IMG/VR virus record: IMGVR_UViG_3300048110_000184
Span: 1-43,771 of that record
Length of the DNA stretch: 43,771 nt
Reading direction: 5' to 3' (one strand)
DNA from: a virus
Under the pieces are notes generated by a model. It was not told the origin of the DNA and searched no databases. It saw nothing but the letters and a program-made list of their open reading frames with translations. Of the stretch, positions 1 through 7,179 are shown piece after piece (position 1 is the stretch's first letter; every line of letters begins with the position of its first letter). A program made the translations under genes and the position numbers.

Positions 1-2
1 AC

Positions 3-2612
3 TCTACTGAGGGTTATCTAACTTCTTTTACAGAAACAGACCCTACAGTACCTAGCCATGTTAAGTCTATTACTACGACTAACATCTCAAACTGGAACAC
101 AGCTTATGGTTGGGGTGACCACTCTACTGAGGGTTATCTTACTAGTATACCTTCAGAGTATCTTACTCAAACAGAGGGCGATGCTAGATACCTAAGTATT
201 AACGCAACTACCTTACCAGACCAGACAGGTCACTCAGGTCAGTTCTTAACAACTAATGGTACTGATGCCGATTGGGCTACTGTAGATACTTCGTTAGGTG
301 ATACAGCTTACGGATGGGGTGACCATGCGAGTGTAGGTTATCTAACAAGTATTCCAAGCAGCTACTTAACAACCAGTACAGGCGTTCAGCAATTAGGCCT
401 AACCGGATCACCTAACTACACAACACCTTCTAGTAGACGAGTAGACCCGAACGCATCGAACCCTACTAATGAGCATTACGCTGTAATGACTTATGGTAAT
501 GATGGTAATGTTACTGGGCAGTTAGCTACACATTTTGTAAATGGGCAAGCTTATACTCGTGGACATAACGCTTCATGGTCATCTTGGCGTAAGCAGTGGG
601 ATAGTTTAAATGACGGTTCTGGTAGTGGCCTAGACGCTGACTTATTAGACGGGCAACAAGGTTCTTATTACGCTCCTGCTTCAAGTATTGGCAACGGTAC
701 TGTTACGATAACAACTTCAGGAAGCGCATCTGGAGGGGGGTCTTTTACTCTTAATCAGTCCGGAAACACTACTATTAATATAAGTGCAACCGATACTAAT
801 ACTACTTACAATTTCTCAGGGTCTGCTTTCCAATCTAGAGACACAGGGAATGCTATAGCTATAGATTCAGCCACTACTAACATGTCTGGCTACGTTAACA
901 ATAGTTCTGCGGCGGGTTTCTCTGATGGCGGTGCTTGGGTAGCTGCATATAGTACCTCTTGGGTTGCTCAAATATTTCAGAATTTCCGTAATGGCGAAAT
1001 AACAACTCGTGGCAAAAATAACGGTACTTGGCAGAGCTGGCGTAAGCAGTGGGATGCAAGCAACGATGGCTCTGGTAGTGGCCTTGATGCTGATTTACTT
1101 GATGGTAATCATGCTAGCGCTTTTGCTCTATCACACGGACATCCTTACTTGTCTAATGCTACCGACTCAGAGCAAACCGCGCATTTCGGTCTAGTTTATT
1201 GGAATCAATCAGCCGCCAGAGTAAACTCAGATCCTCGTATAAATGAACCTGGATATGATGGTGATAATGTAAACATTCACTGGTGGACAACCACAGCGGC
1301 AGGGGCTAATTATGGTCGGGTTGGTCACGCTTTATATAATGGTAGTGCGTACCAATACTTCCATACAAAAGCTAATCAGGGGCACTTATATCACAACAAC
1401 AATAAAATGTGGACAGCAGGTAACGACGGTTCAGGCTCAGGACTAGATGCGGATTTACTAGACGGCGTCCAAGCAAGTCAATTTCTACGCAAAGATGTTA
1501 GTAGCACTCTTAATGGGGGGCTTGTAATAGAGGGCTCTATCGACTCGGGGGGTACTGATTATGGGTACTACCAAAGTGCAGGGACAAATCTTATATTAAA
1601 AGGTGACGCCTCAGGTCGTAGTGGGGTATTTTTCCAGTCTGAAAAAAATGGCACTAACATTAACCACACATCAGACTATGGCTTTATACAGTTCCACAGC
1701 TATGGATATGGTGGTAGTAGCGGTGAAGCTATTGATATGGTCATTGGTACTGCTAATGATTCTACAGACCACCTTATACTTACTACCCCTTACACAACAG
1801 GGTTAAAGTTTGGGTATAGAAACGCTACAAGCGGTACGGGGCTTACTACAACTAATATATGGCATGGAGCTAACGATGGCTCAGGTTCAGGTTTAGACGC
1901 AGATACAGTTGATGGTGTACAAGCTAGTTCATTCCTTCGGTCAGATGCAACAGACTATATTAACGGTGTTTTGTATGTACGCGCTGACATTCGTAATGAG
2001 ACTGGTTACAGGGACCACGGTGTTTACGGGCACTACGATTCATACAAAACAAACCATATTTGGTCGATGGGTAGTAGTTATCGTAACAACGCCGCAGGAA
2101 CTAACTTTGGTAACTTATATGGATTAGCTTATAAACACACTAATAATACTACTGGTGGTACTATGGGTGGTGGGCATCAGATGGTGTGGTGTTGGAATGG
2201 TACTCCTAAATCTGCTATGGGTGATAGGGTATGGTCTGCCACACAAGGTAATATGTGGGGTGCTAGTAACGACGGTTCAGGCTCTGGCCTAGATGCGGAT
2301 TTACTAGACGGGCAACATGCTAGTGCGTTTATTAACACCGCTAGTAAAAACTCGTCAGGTTGGCACAAGTGCACTACGACTGGTGTTATTATTCAGTGGG
2401 CTAATATTTATGTAAATGCTAATAACCGTGCTACTTGGACATTTCCTATAGCTTTTCCTACTGCCTGTAGAAGTGTTTCTTATAATGCATTATTAAATTC
2501 TACAGGAGCTAAAGATAATACTTCTTTTTATAGTATATCAAGAACTTCTGCTAGTTTTGTTAACGGTCACGGCGGCAGTATTCCTTTTTATGTTATGGCA
2601 ATAGGATATTAA
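3..2612 (+). CDS. Tail fibre protein, 5'-truncated by the window edge
   Basis: The reading frame is open from the first bases of the window, so the first in-window ATG (486) is not the true start and the N-terminus is missing. The product is a fibrous, Gly/Ser/Thr/Asn-rich protein. The N-terminal part carries two copies of a WNTAYGWGDH-like repeat. The middle holds five copies of an NDGSGSGLDADLLDG repeat (near 609, 1062, 1420, 1873 and 2268), each closing a different fibre module. The last 90 or so residues (GWHKCTTTGVIIQW, FPIAFPTACRSV, ending AIGY) match the C-terminal domain of gp53-like tail fibre proteins, which forms the receptor-facing tip. It is followed two bases later by a small assembly-type gene. 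Role inferred: host receptor binding by the trimeric fibre. Fibre identity is secure; host range cannot be read. Confidence 0.9.
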   Translation, partial: STEGYLTSFTETDPTVPSHVKSITTTNISNWNTAYGWGDHSTEGYLTSIPSEYLTQTEGDARYLSINATTLPDQTGHSGQFLTTNGTDADWATVDTSLGDTAYGWGDHASVGYLTSIPSSYLTTSTGVQQLGLTGSPNYTTPSSRRVDPNASNPTNEHYAVMTYGNDGNVTGQLATHFVNGQAYTRGHNASWSSWRKQWDSLNDGSGSGLDADLLDGQQGSYYAPASSIGNGTVTITTSGSASGGGSFTLNQSGNTTINISATDTNTTYNFSGSAFQSRDTGNAIAIDSATTNMSGYVNNSSAAGFSDGGAWVAAYSTSWVAQIFQNFRNGEITTRGKNNGTWQSWRKQWDASNDGSGSGLDADLLDGNHASAFALSHGHPYLSNATDSEQTAHFGLVYWNQSAARVNSDPRINEPGYDGDNVNIHWWTTTAAGANYGRVGHALYNGSAYQYFHTKANQGHLYHNNNKMWTAGNDGSGSGLDADLLDGVQASQFLRKDVSSTLNGGLVIEGSIDSGGTDYGYYQSAGTNLILKGDASGRSGVFFQSEKNGTNINHTSDYGFIQFHSYGYGGSSGEAIDMVIGTANDSTDHLILTTPYTTGLKFGYRNATSGTGLTTTNIWHGANDGSGSGLDADTVDGVQASSFLRSDATDYINGVLYVRADIRNETGYRDHGVYGHYDSYKTNHIWSMGSSYRNNAAGTNFGNLYGLAYKHTNNTTGGTMGGGHQMVWCWNGTPKSAMGDRVWSATQGNMWGASNDGSGSGLDADLLDGQHASAFINTASKNSSGWHKCTTTGVIIQWANIYVNANNRATWTFPIAFPTACRSVSYNALLNSTGAKDNTSFYSISRTSASFVNGHGGSIPFYVMAIGY

Positions 2613-2613
2613 T

Positions 2614-2967
2614 ATGACTCAAATATTCGCACATATAGATGATAATGGTTTTTTGCAAGGTTGGTATAATACTGATGTTTTTACATTAGAAGAAATACCT
2701 ACACCTCGCATTGAAGTTACAAAAACTCAATGGCAAAACGCTCTTGACCAAAACCATAATAAAATAGCTAGTGATGGGACTAGTTCTTATGAAGACCCAC
2801 GTTCAACTGAAGAAATAGCAGAGCATGAACTTGAGGTTAATAATAAACTAGCCCGTAGGTATCTAGCAGAAACAGATTGGTATGTGATCCGTTTCCAAGA
2901 AACTGGTGAAGCTATACCACAAGAAATACTCGATGAACGTGCAGCAGCACGAGATAGAGTAATTTAA
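2614..2967 (+). CDS. Tail fibre assembly-type small protein
   Basis: A 117-residue protein beginning two bases after the fibre stop, with an AGGAT ribosome-binding site inside the end of the fibre gene. It has a short N-terminal beta-rich part (MTQIFAHIDDNGFLQGWY) and a C-terminal helical segment with LAETDWYVIRFQETG, followed by IPQEILDERAAARD. This layout, a variable head plus an R-x-x-L-x-x-(S/T)DW-type tail, is typical of phage tail-fibre assembly chaperones and related small proteins that sit directly behind fibre genes. Position and layout support a fibre folding or attachment role; the exact family is not certain. A related tail motif occurs in the 126-residue protein at 11177. Confidence 0.55.
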   Translation: MTQIFAHIDDNGFLQGWYNTDVFTLEEIPTPRIEVTKTQWQNALDQNHNKIASDGTSSYEDPRSTEEIAEHELEVNNKLARRYLAETDWYVIRFQETGEAIPQEILDERAAARDRVI

Positions 2968-3018
2968 ACTAACTGGGGGTATCTCTTGGTACCCCTTAAC
3001 TCTCTGAAGGAGAAACTT

Positions 3019-3306
3019 ATGTCAGTGACATATGAACTTTTAGAAACATTTACAGGCACTCGTGTTAACGAAATGCCTGACCCTGATAACGAAGGACAGG
3101 CAACTGAGGTAACTCAGGAAAATGTTCGTGATATTAAAGTACGCTTTACTTGCACCGACTCAGGTTGTGTACATGAAAGAAGTGTAAACGTAGTCTTCGA
3201 TTCAGAAGGTAACTACGATAATGATGCTACATTAGAAAGATGTGGTGAAGTTGCTAGAGGTGTTAAAGCTAAGATGGAATGTGGTGCTATAGTTGCACCT
3301 GAATAA
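3019..3306 (+). CDS. Small hypothetical protein
   Basis: A 95-residue acidic protein. I chose the ATG at 3019 because a strong GAAGGAG site lies just upstream; an upstream TTG in frame would run into the hairpin-like sequence at 2976-2995. It is beta-rich with two cysteines close together (TCTDSGC) and a third and fourth further on (LERCGEV, KMECGAI), so a metal- or disulfide-stabilised fold is possible. It sits between fibre assembly and lysis genes. I do not recognise a family. Similar small proteins in this position are often minor structural or decoration proteins, but nothing here proves that. Confidence 0.7.
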   Translation: MSVTYELLETFTGTRVNEMPDPDNEGQATEVTQENVRDIKVRFTCTDSGCVHERSVNVVFDSEGNYDNDATLERCGEVARGVKAKMECGAIVAPE

Positions 3307-3328
3307 ACTTTTATAAGAGGATAATACA

Positions 3329-3508
3329 ATGGAAAACAACCAACAACAAATTCACATTAACGCAATGATTAAGTCTTTAACTTCACAAGTCACTAACCTA
3401 TCAGCACAACTAGCTGATGCCCAAGGTGTAATTGCTGTGTTGGAGAATGAACTTAAACCTGATGAAGATAAACCTGAAGGTGAGTTGCAAGATAAAGTTG
3501 TCAACTAA
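3329..3508 (+). CDS. Small coiled-coil hypothetical protein
   Basis: A 59-residue frame with ATG at 3329 and an AAGAGG site upstream. After a Gln/Asn-rich head (MENNQQQIHINAM) the sequence IKSLTSQVTNLSAQLADAQGVIAVLENEL shows hydrophobic residues at heptad spacing, so a short coiled coil is likely; the tail is acidic (PDEDKPEGE). It lies in line with genes on either side. Small coiled-coil proteins next to lysis genes are sometimes spanin- or holin-partner-like, but this one has no membrane segment. Function unknown. Confidence 0.65.
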   Translation: MENNQQQIHINAMIKSLTSQVTNLSAQLADAQGVIAVLENELKPDEDKPEGELQDKVVN

Positions 3509-3520
3509 AGGTATAATAAT

Positions 3521-3805
3521 ATGTCTGATGATGCACGTTTTGACAGGCTTGAAGCCAAGATAGATAAGTTAACAGACGCAGTAACTGCGATTGCCAGGGT
3601 TGAAGAAAAGATCCTGGCATCCAATGCTCGTCTAGATAGGGCTGAATACAGACTAGACCTAAACGAAACAGAACTAGATAGTTTATCTGAAACAGTTAGA
3701 GCTAATGCAGGTACTGCTAAGTTTGCTGATAAGTTCTTCTGGTTAGTTATAGGTGGGCTAGTTAGTTTAACAGTTTGGATATTTAAAACAGGATTAACAG
3801 GCTAA
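3521..3805 (+). CDS. XhlA/holin-like membrane protein with coiled coil
   Basis: A 94-residue protein with a coiled-coil N-terminal two thirds (residues 5-62, FDRLEAKIDKLTDAV and LDLNETELDSL) and one C-terminal membrane segment (about 71-88, FFWLVIGGLVSLTVWIF). This architecture resembles the XhlA family, small proteins that work with holins in phage-associated lysis. Its stop overlaps the ATG of the next membrane gene (TAATG), which suggests translational coupling within a lysis cassette. Function is inferred from topology and neighbours. Confidence 0.6.
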   Translation: MSDDARFDRLEAKIDKLTDAVTAIARVEEKILASNARLDRAEYRLDLNETELDSLSETVRANAGTAKFADKFFWLVIGGLVSLTVWIFKTGLTG

Positions 3806-4209
3806 TGAGTAGTAATGAAAAGAATGAAGAGCTTAGGCTCAAAGCGGAAATTGAACTCGCTAAACTTGAAGCCCAAGCGACAGCTAAAGAGGTGGCTTCC
3901 AAACGTATCGGTACAACAGCTATCCCTTGGATTGTCCTATTGGTTATTGTTGGAGTTACTGCTAGTGCCTTCCTTCCTTTGGATGCTCTACCTGCTGTTA
4001 TCGGTCTTGTCTCAACAGCTGCTATGGCTCTAATCTCTATGCTGTCAGGTATCACTGGTACTAATGACAAAGAAGAGAAACCTGAGTATGCGTTACTACA
4101 TGAGTTAGTACAGCGTATGGATAAGAATGAAGAACCTATGTCTGTAACTATTAACGATGATGGTGTTGTAGTCAAGAAAGGTGAAGATGTTATAACAACG
4201 GAGAAATAA
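3805..4209 (+). CDS. Putative holin, two membrane segments
   Basis: A 134-residue protein with a charged, helical N-terminus (NEELRLKAEIELAKLEAQ), two hydrophobic segments at about residues 38-58 and 62-84 separated by a short turn, and a charged cytoplasmic-type C-terminus. This fits a class II holin-like arrangement, which would form membrane lesions to time the release of the endolysin. It overlaps the previous coiled-coil membrane gene and is followed one base later by a second membrane gene. Which of the three membrane proteins is the true holin cannot be decided from sequence alone. Confidence 0.55.
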   Translation: MSSNEKNEELRLKAEIELAKLEAQATAKEVASKRIGTTAIPWIVLLVIVGVTASAFLPLDALPAVIGLVSTAAMALISMLSGITGTNDKEEKPEYALLHELVQRMDKNEEPMSVTINDDGVVVKKGEDVITTEK

Positions 4210-4210
4210 T

Positions 4211-4576
4211 ATGGGAATACTAAGTACAATCTTTGGTAGCGGTGAAGTTATCTCTAAGGGTTTAGACCTTATTGATAGTTTTCATACATCGGAAACAGAA
4301 GCTATTGAAGCTAAAACAAAAGCAAAGACAGACCTTCTAACAGCCTATGCTCCCTTTAAAATAGCTCAGAGATACTTAGCCCTCATGTTTACTTTTACGT
4401 TCTTAGCGAGCTTTGTAGGAGTTCTCATAGGGTCTCTTACAGGCTACGCTAACGTAGATATTATTCGTGAAGTATTATCCGAGTTTTACATAGGTGAGAT
4501 AATGCTTTCTATAGTACTCTTCTACTTCGGTGGTGGTGCATTTGAAGGTGTTGCATCTAAAGTCAAAGGTAAATAA
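4211..4576 (+). CDS. Holin-like membrane protein (GTA/3TM-holin type)
   Basis: A 121-residue protein with an N-terminal amphipathic part, a helix (SETEAIEAKTKAKTDLL), and hydrophobic segments at about 56-78 and 92-112, ending in GGGAFEGVASKVKGK. The layout, including a Gly-rich last segment followed by a basic tail, resembles the three-membrane-segment holins found in marine phages and gene transfer agents. A clear AACGGAG site precedes it. It lies directly before the peptidase, where a holin is expected. It could also be a second holin or antiholin. Confidence 0.6.
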   Translation: MGILSTIFGSGEVISKGLDLIDSFHTSETEAIEAKTKAKTDLLTAYAPFKIAQRYLALMFTFTFLASFVGVLIGSLTGYANVDIIREVLSEFYIGEIMLSIVLFYFGGGAFEGVASKVKGK

Positions 4577-4578
4577 AT

Positions 4579-4947
4579 ATGTCTAATACAAACAAACCAG
4601 CAAGCTCTAAGAACTTCTCAGCAGATGAGCTTAAGTGTTCTTGTTGTGGTAGTTATGGTGTAGATCAAGATGCCTTAGATAAACTACAAGAAGTCCGAGA
4701 GAGTGTCGGTAGACCTCTTAGGGTTACAAGTTCTTATCGCTGTAGCAACCATCCAGTAGAGTCTAAGAAAAGTAAACCAGGTACACACAATCAAGGTATT
4801 GCTTTCGATATAGCTGTAAGCAATGGTGTAGAACGCCTTGAGATTATCTCTAAGGGATTATCTCATGGTGCTACTGGTGTTGGTGTAGCTAAGACTTTTG
4901 TACACTTAGATTGGCGTAAATCTACTCCTGTATCTTGGGTGTATTAA
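4579..4947 (+). CDS. Peptidase M15 family endolysin
   Basis: A 122-residue zinc peptidase of the M15 (D-Ala-D-Ala carboxypeptidase-like, Peptidase_M15_3) family, predicted to cut peptidoglycan cross-bridges during lysis. The key residues are visible: H70 and D77 in GTHNQGIAFDI, and H109 in FVHLDW, the usual zinc ligands. The family's N-terminal F..DEL.C..CG signature is present (C20, C22, C23), and so is the SSYRC segment. There is no signal peptide, so it would need a holin, which agrees with the three membrane genes before it. It ends a lysis cassette and is followed by a phage-type promoter. Confidence 0.88.
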   Translation: MSNTNKPASSKNFSADELKCSCCGSYGVDQDALDKLQEVRESVGRPLRVTSSYRCSNHPVESKKSKPGTHNQGIAFDIAVSNGVERLEIISKGLSHGATGVGVAKTFVHLDWRKSTPVSWVY

Positions 4948-4965
4948 TTGAGAATAGTTCTTAAT

Positions 4966-4988
4966 CTCGGTAGTCTCTATTAGAAGAG
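4966..4988 (+). promoter_or_regulatory. Phage-RNAP-type promoter element, copy a (late region)
   Basis: The + strand carries CTCGGTAGTCTCTATTAG at 4966-4983, in the gap between the endolysin and the next tail gene, 44 bases before its ATG. The same 15-base core, CTCGGTAGTCTCTAT, occurs at two other intergenic places (38360-38382 and 43521-43543), both times on the strand of the gene that follows. The core resembles the T7 promoter around the start site (CTCACTATAG). Inferred role: a promoter for a phage-encoded single-subunit RNA polymerase driving the tail and ejection genes. Confidence 0.7.
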
Positions 4989-5031
4989 AACCGAAAGTAT
5001 ATATCCTATAAGTATTCTATGGAGGTAATTT

Positions 5032-7179
5032 ATGGCAGAACAAGTATTGCCAATATCACAAATACATACAATGGGTCTTATTAAAGATACTCCATCTATC
5101 GCATTACCTCCTAATGCATTTAGTGATGTTCTTAATGTAAGGTTTAATAATGGTGGTGTTAATAAGATTGAAGGTGAGAGGAAGTTATTCCCAACACTAA
5201 CAGGTCTTACAGGAGACATCGTACATATAGCTTGGTGGGCTAACCCAAACTTAACACCAACTAATGGCTACTATATTGTAGTCACTGATGATGGAACATT
5301 AGATCGTATATATGTAATACGTGCTACTGATGGTGCTATTAGAGATTTAGGTATAGAGTTACCTAGAGGTGGTACATGGCAGCATACGGTATACCAAGGG
5401 GGTTATGCAATAATCCTAAACAATGGTATTACTAGACCTATGTATATACTAGATTCCACTGGTAATACAGATATGTCTGAACTAGATGCATTTGAATTAC
5501 CAGGATGGGATAGCTACTACACTAACGAAGTAGCGTTCAACGATATCTTTGACCCTGCTATCCACATAACAGAGTTTGACTTAGGTAGGTATGTAGACTT
5601 TACCTTAGAAGAAGTTATCGTTACAGTTTATGATGGTGATGATAAGTCTAAGAAGTTCTCAAAGACACTAACTTCTGAAACAACTATTGACCAGTGTACA
5701 CTTTCATTTGATGAGAGAACTAATACACATATCGTCACTATAGCTACAGCTCCAGGTGGAAACCCACCATTTACAGAGTTCTTAGAATCAAGTGACCAAG
5801 TATATGTCACTATACGTTCTATAGGAACTGTACAGGTTCGCTGTGGTGTTATACGTGCATGGGGTGATACTTTAGTTGCAGGTAATCTTAAAGAGATTAA
5901 TGCACCTCTAGTAAGCTCAGTAAATGCTACAAACAATACAATTACATTCTCTTCTGAGCATGGTCTTTCTATAGGTGATGTGCTTTATATAAAAGAACCT
6001 GCAGCAGCAGAAGGTCTGTACACAGTATCTGATACACCTAGTAGTACTACAGTAGAGGTTAATGATTTACCTGATGGTGCTTCATACTCAACAACTAGAT
6101 ACACTATAGTCTCTAGTGGTACGGCTATCCGTAACCAACCTGGTGTTGTACGTATTTCAGATGTTGCTGCCCCTGGGGGTATTCCTCACAACTGGAATCC
6201 ATACTCAGTAGGTGTGTCTACAGCAGAAGAATTCACACTGGCTACTACAGGTGTTGTTCAGGACCTTGTACAGATGCAAGGTAACTTGTACGTCTATACA
6301 AACAACTCTATACACGCTTTACAGAAAACAGGAAGTACATCTATACCTTATACTTCTGGAATCATTACAGATACCCATGGTGTCTTATGTACTGGTGCTG
6401 TCCATGAGTTTAAGGGTAGACATATAGTTGTAGGTTCTAATGATATCTATGAGTTCTCAGGGCACCCTGCAAGTATTCAATCATTATCTGATGGTAGAGT
6501 TAGGGATTACTTCTTTGATAATGTAAACCCCTCAGCTGTAACATCAACAAGACTATTACTAAACCCTGCTCATGATGAAGTTTGGTTATGTTACTCTACA
6601 AAAGGTAGTGGTAATAATAGACTAAATGAAGTGTTGATGTGGAACTACAATTCTAACGTGTGGTCACGTAGGGTTGTATCTGATGGTAGTACAGTAGTTA
6701 TTGCTAACACTAAGAAAGTTATTGATGGTGCTTTACAGAATGATGTAGATGCAAGTGTACTACGTCCAGTCTTTGCAGTTAACCAAGAGATATATGGTGT
6801 AGATATTAAAGGTCACTATAAGACTATAGCTGATACTAATTATGAATCATACATTGAACGTAAAGAAGCTCCTCAGTCTCCTGAGTTTGATACAGAGTAT
6901 CTTACTTCTGTTTCACTATGGGCATTTAAAGATATTGAAGATTCAATTAATTTAGATTTAAGATTTAGAAATACAGATAACCCTGGAGATTCTATAGATT
7001 TAACAACAAACTTAACAGCATCTAAGGATGTTGGGTTTGTAATTGGTGAAGATTATAAAGCTGATGTACGATTAAGTGGTCGCTTTATGTCCTTTAGGAT
7101 TACAGACAATGATGAAGTTGGTGAACTATGGGGTATCACAGGTATGCAGTTTACGATTAATAAAGGAGGTCGTAGGTAA
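5032..7179 (+). CDS. Tail structural protein, probable nozzle/stabilisation protein
   Basis: A 715-residue beta-rich protein. The N-terminus (MGLIKDTPSIALPPNAFSD then LNVRFNNGGVNKIEGE) has the logic of podoviral tail nozzle or head-completion proteins such as T7 gp12 and P22 gp10, which start with a conserved 'all inputs known, positive parameter' type stretch before beta-propeller domains. An inserted small beta domain follows at about residues 300-365 (SEHGLSIGDVLYI). The C-terminal half repeats propeller-like strands (VGSNDIYEFSGHP, DEVWLCY, NEVLMWNYNSNVWSRR). It has a GGAGG site and its own phage-type promoter upstream; its stop overlaps the next start. Tail structural role is likely; the nozzle assignment is inference. 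Confidence 0.6.
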   Translation: MAEQVLPISQIHTMGLIKDTPSIALPPNAFSDVLNVRFNNGGVNKIEGERKLFPTLTGLTGDIVHIAWWANPNLTPTNGYYIVVTDDGTLDRIYVIRATDGAIRDLGIELPRGGTWQHTVYQGGYAIILNNGITRPMYILDSTGNTDMSELDAFELPGWDSYYTNEVAFNDIFDPAIHITEFDLGRYVDFTLEEVIVTVYDGDDKSKKFSKTLTSETTIDQCTLSFDERTNTHIVTIATAPGGNPPFTEFLESSDQVYVTIRSIGTVQVRCGVIRAWGDTLVAGNLKEINAPLVSSVNATNNTITFSSEHGLSIGDVLYIKEPAAAEGLYTVSDTPSSTTVEVNDLPDGASYSTTRYTIVSSGTAIRNQPGVVRISDVAAPGGIPHNWNPYSVGVSTAEEFTLATTGVVQDLVQMQGNLYVYTNNSIHALQKTGSTSIPYTSGIITDTHGVLCTGAVHEFKGRHIVVGSNDIYEFSGHPASIQSLSDGRVRDYFFDNVNPSAVTSTRLLLNPAHDEVWLCYSTKGSGNNRLNEVLMWNYNSNVWSRRVVSDGSTVVIANTKKVIDGALQNDVDASVLRPVFAVNQEIYGVDIKGHYKTIADTNYESYIERKEAPQSPEFDTEYLTSVSLWAFKDIEDSINLDLRFRNTDNPGDSIDLTTNLTASKDVGFVIGEDYKADVRLSGRFMSFRITDNDEVGELWGITGMQFTINKGGRR

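Noticed and set aside
486-2340. Regular repeats in the tail fibre considered as a CRISPR array
   Set aside because: Repeats are in frame, vary in third codon positions and lie 350-450 bases apart within an open coding frame.
2976-2995. Hairpin GGGGTA/TACCCC between two small late genes as a terminator
   Set aside because: Stem is six pairs with an eight-base loop and no T-run follows; the next gene has a close ribosome-binding site. Possibly an mRNA hairpin but not supported as a terminator.
3783-4229. 148-residue open frame on the - strand over the holin genes
   Set aside because: Antisense shadow of hydrophobic codons; the + strand genes there have overlapping starts and good ribosome-binding sites.
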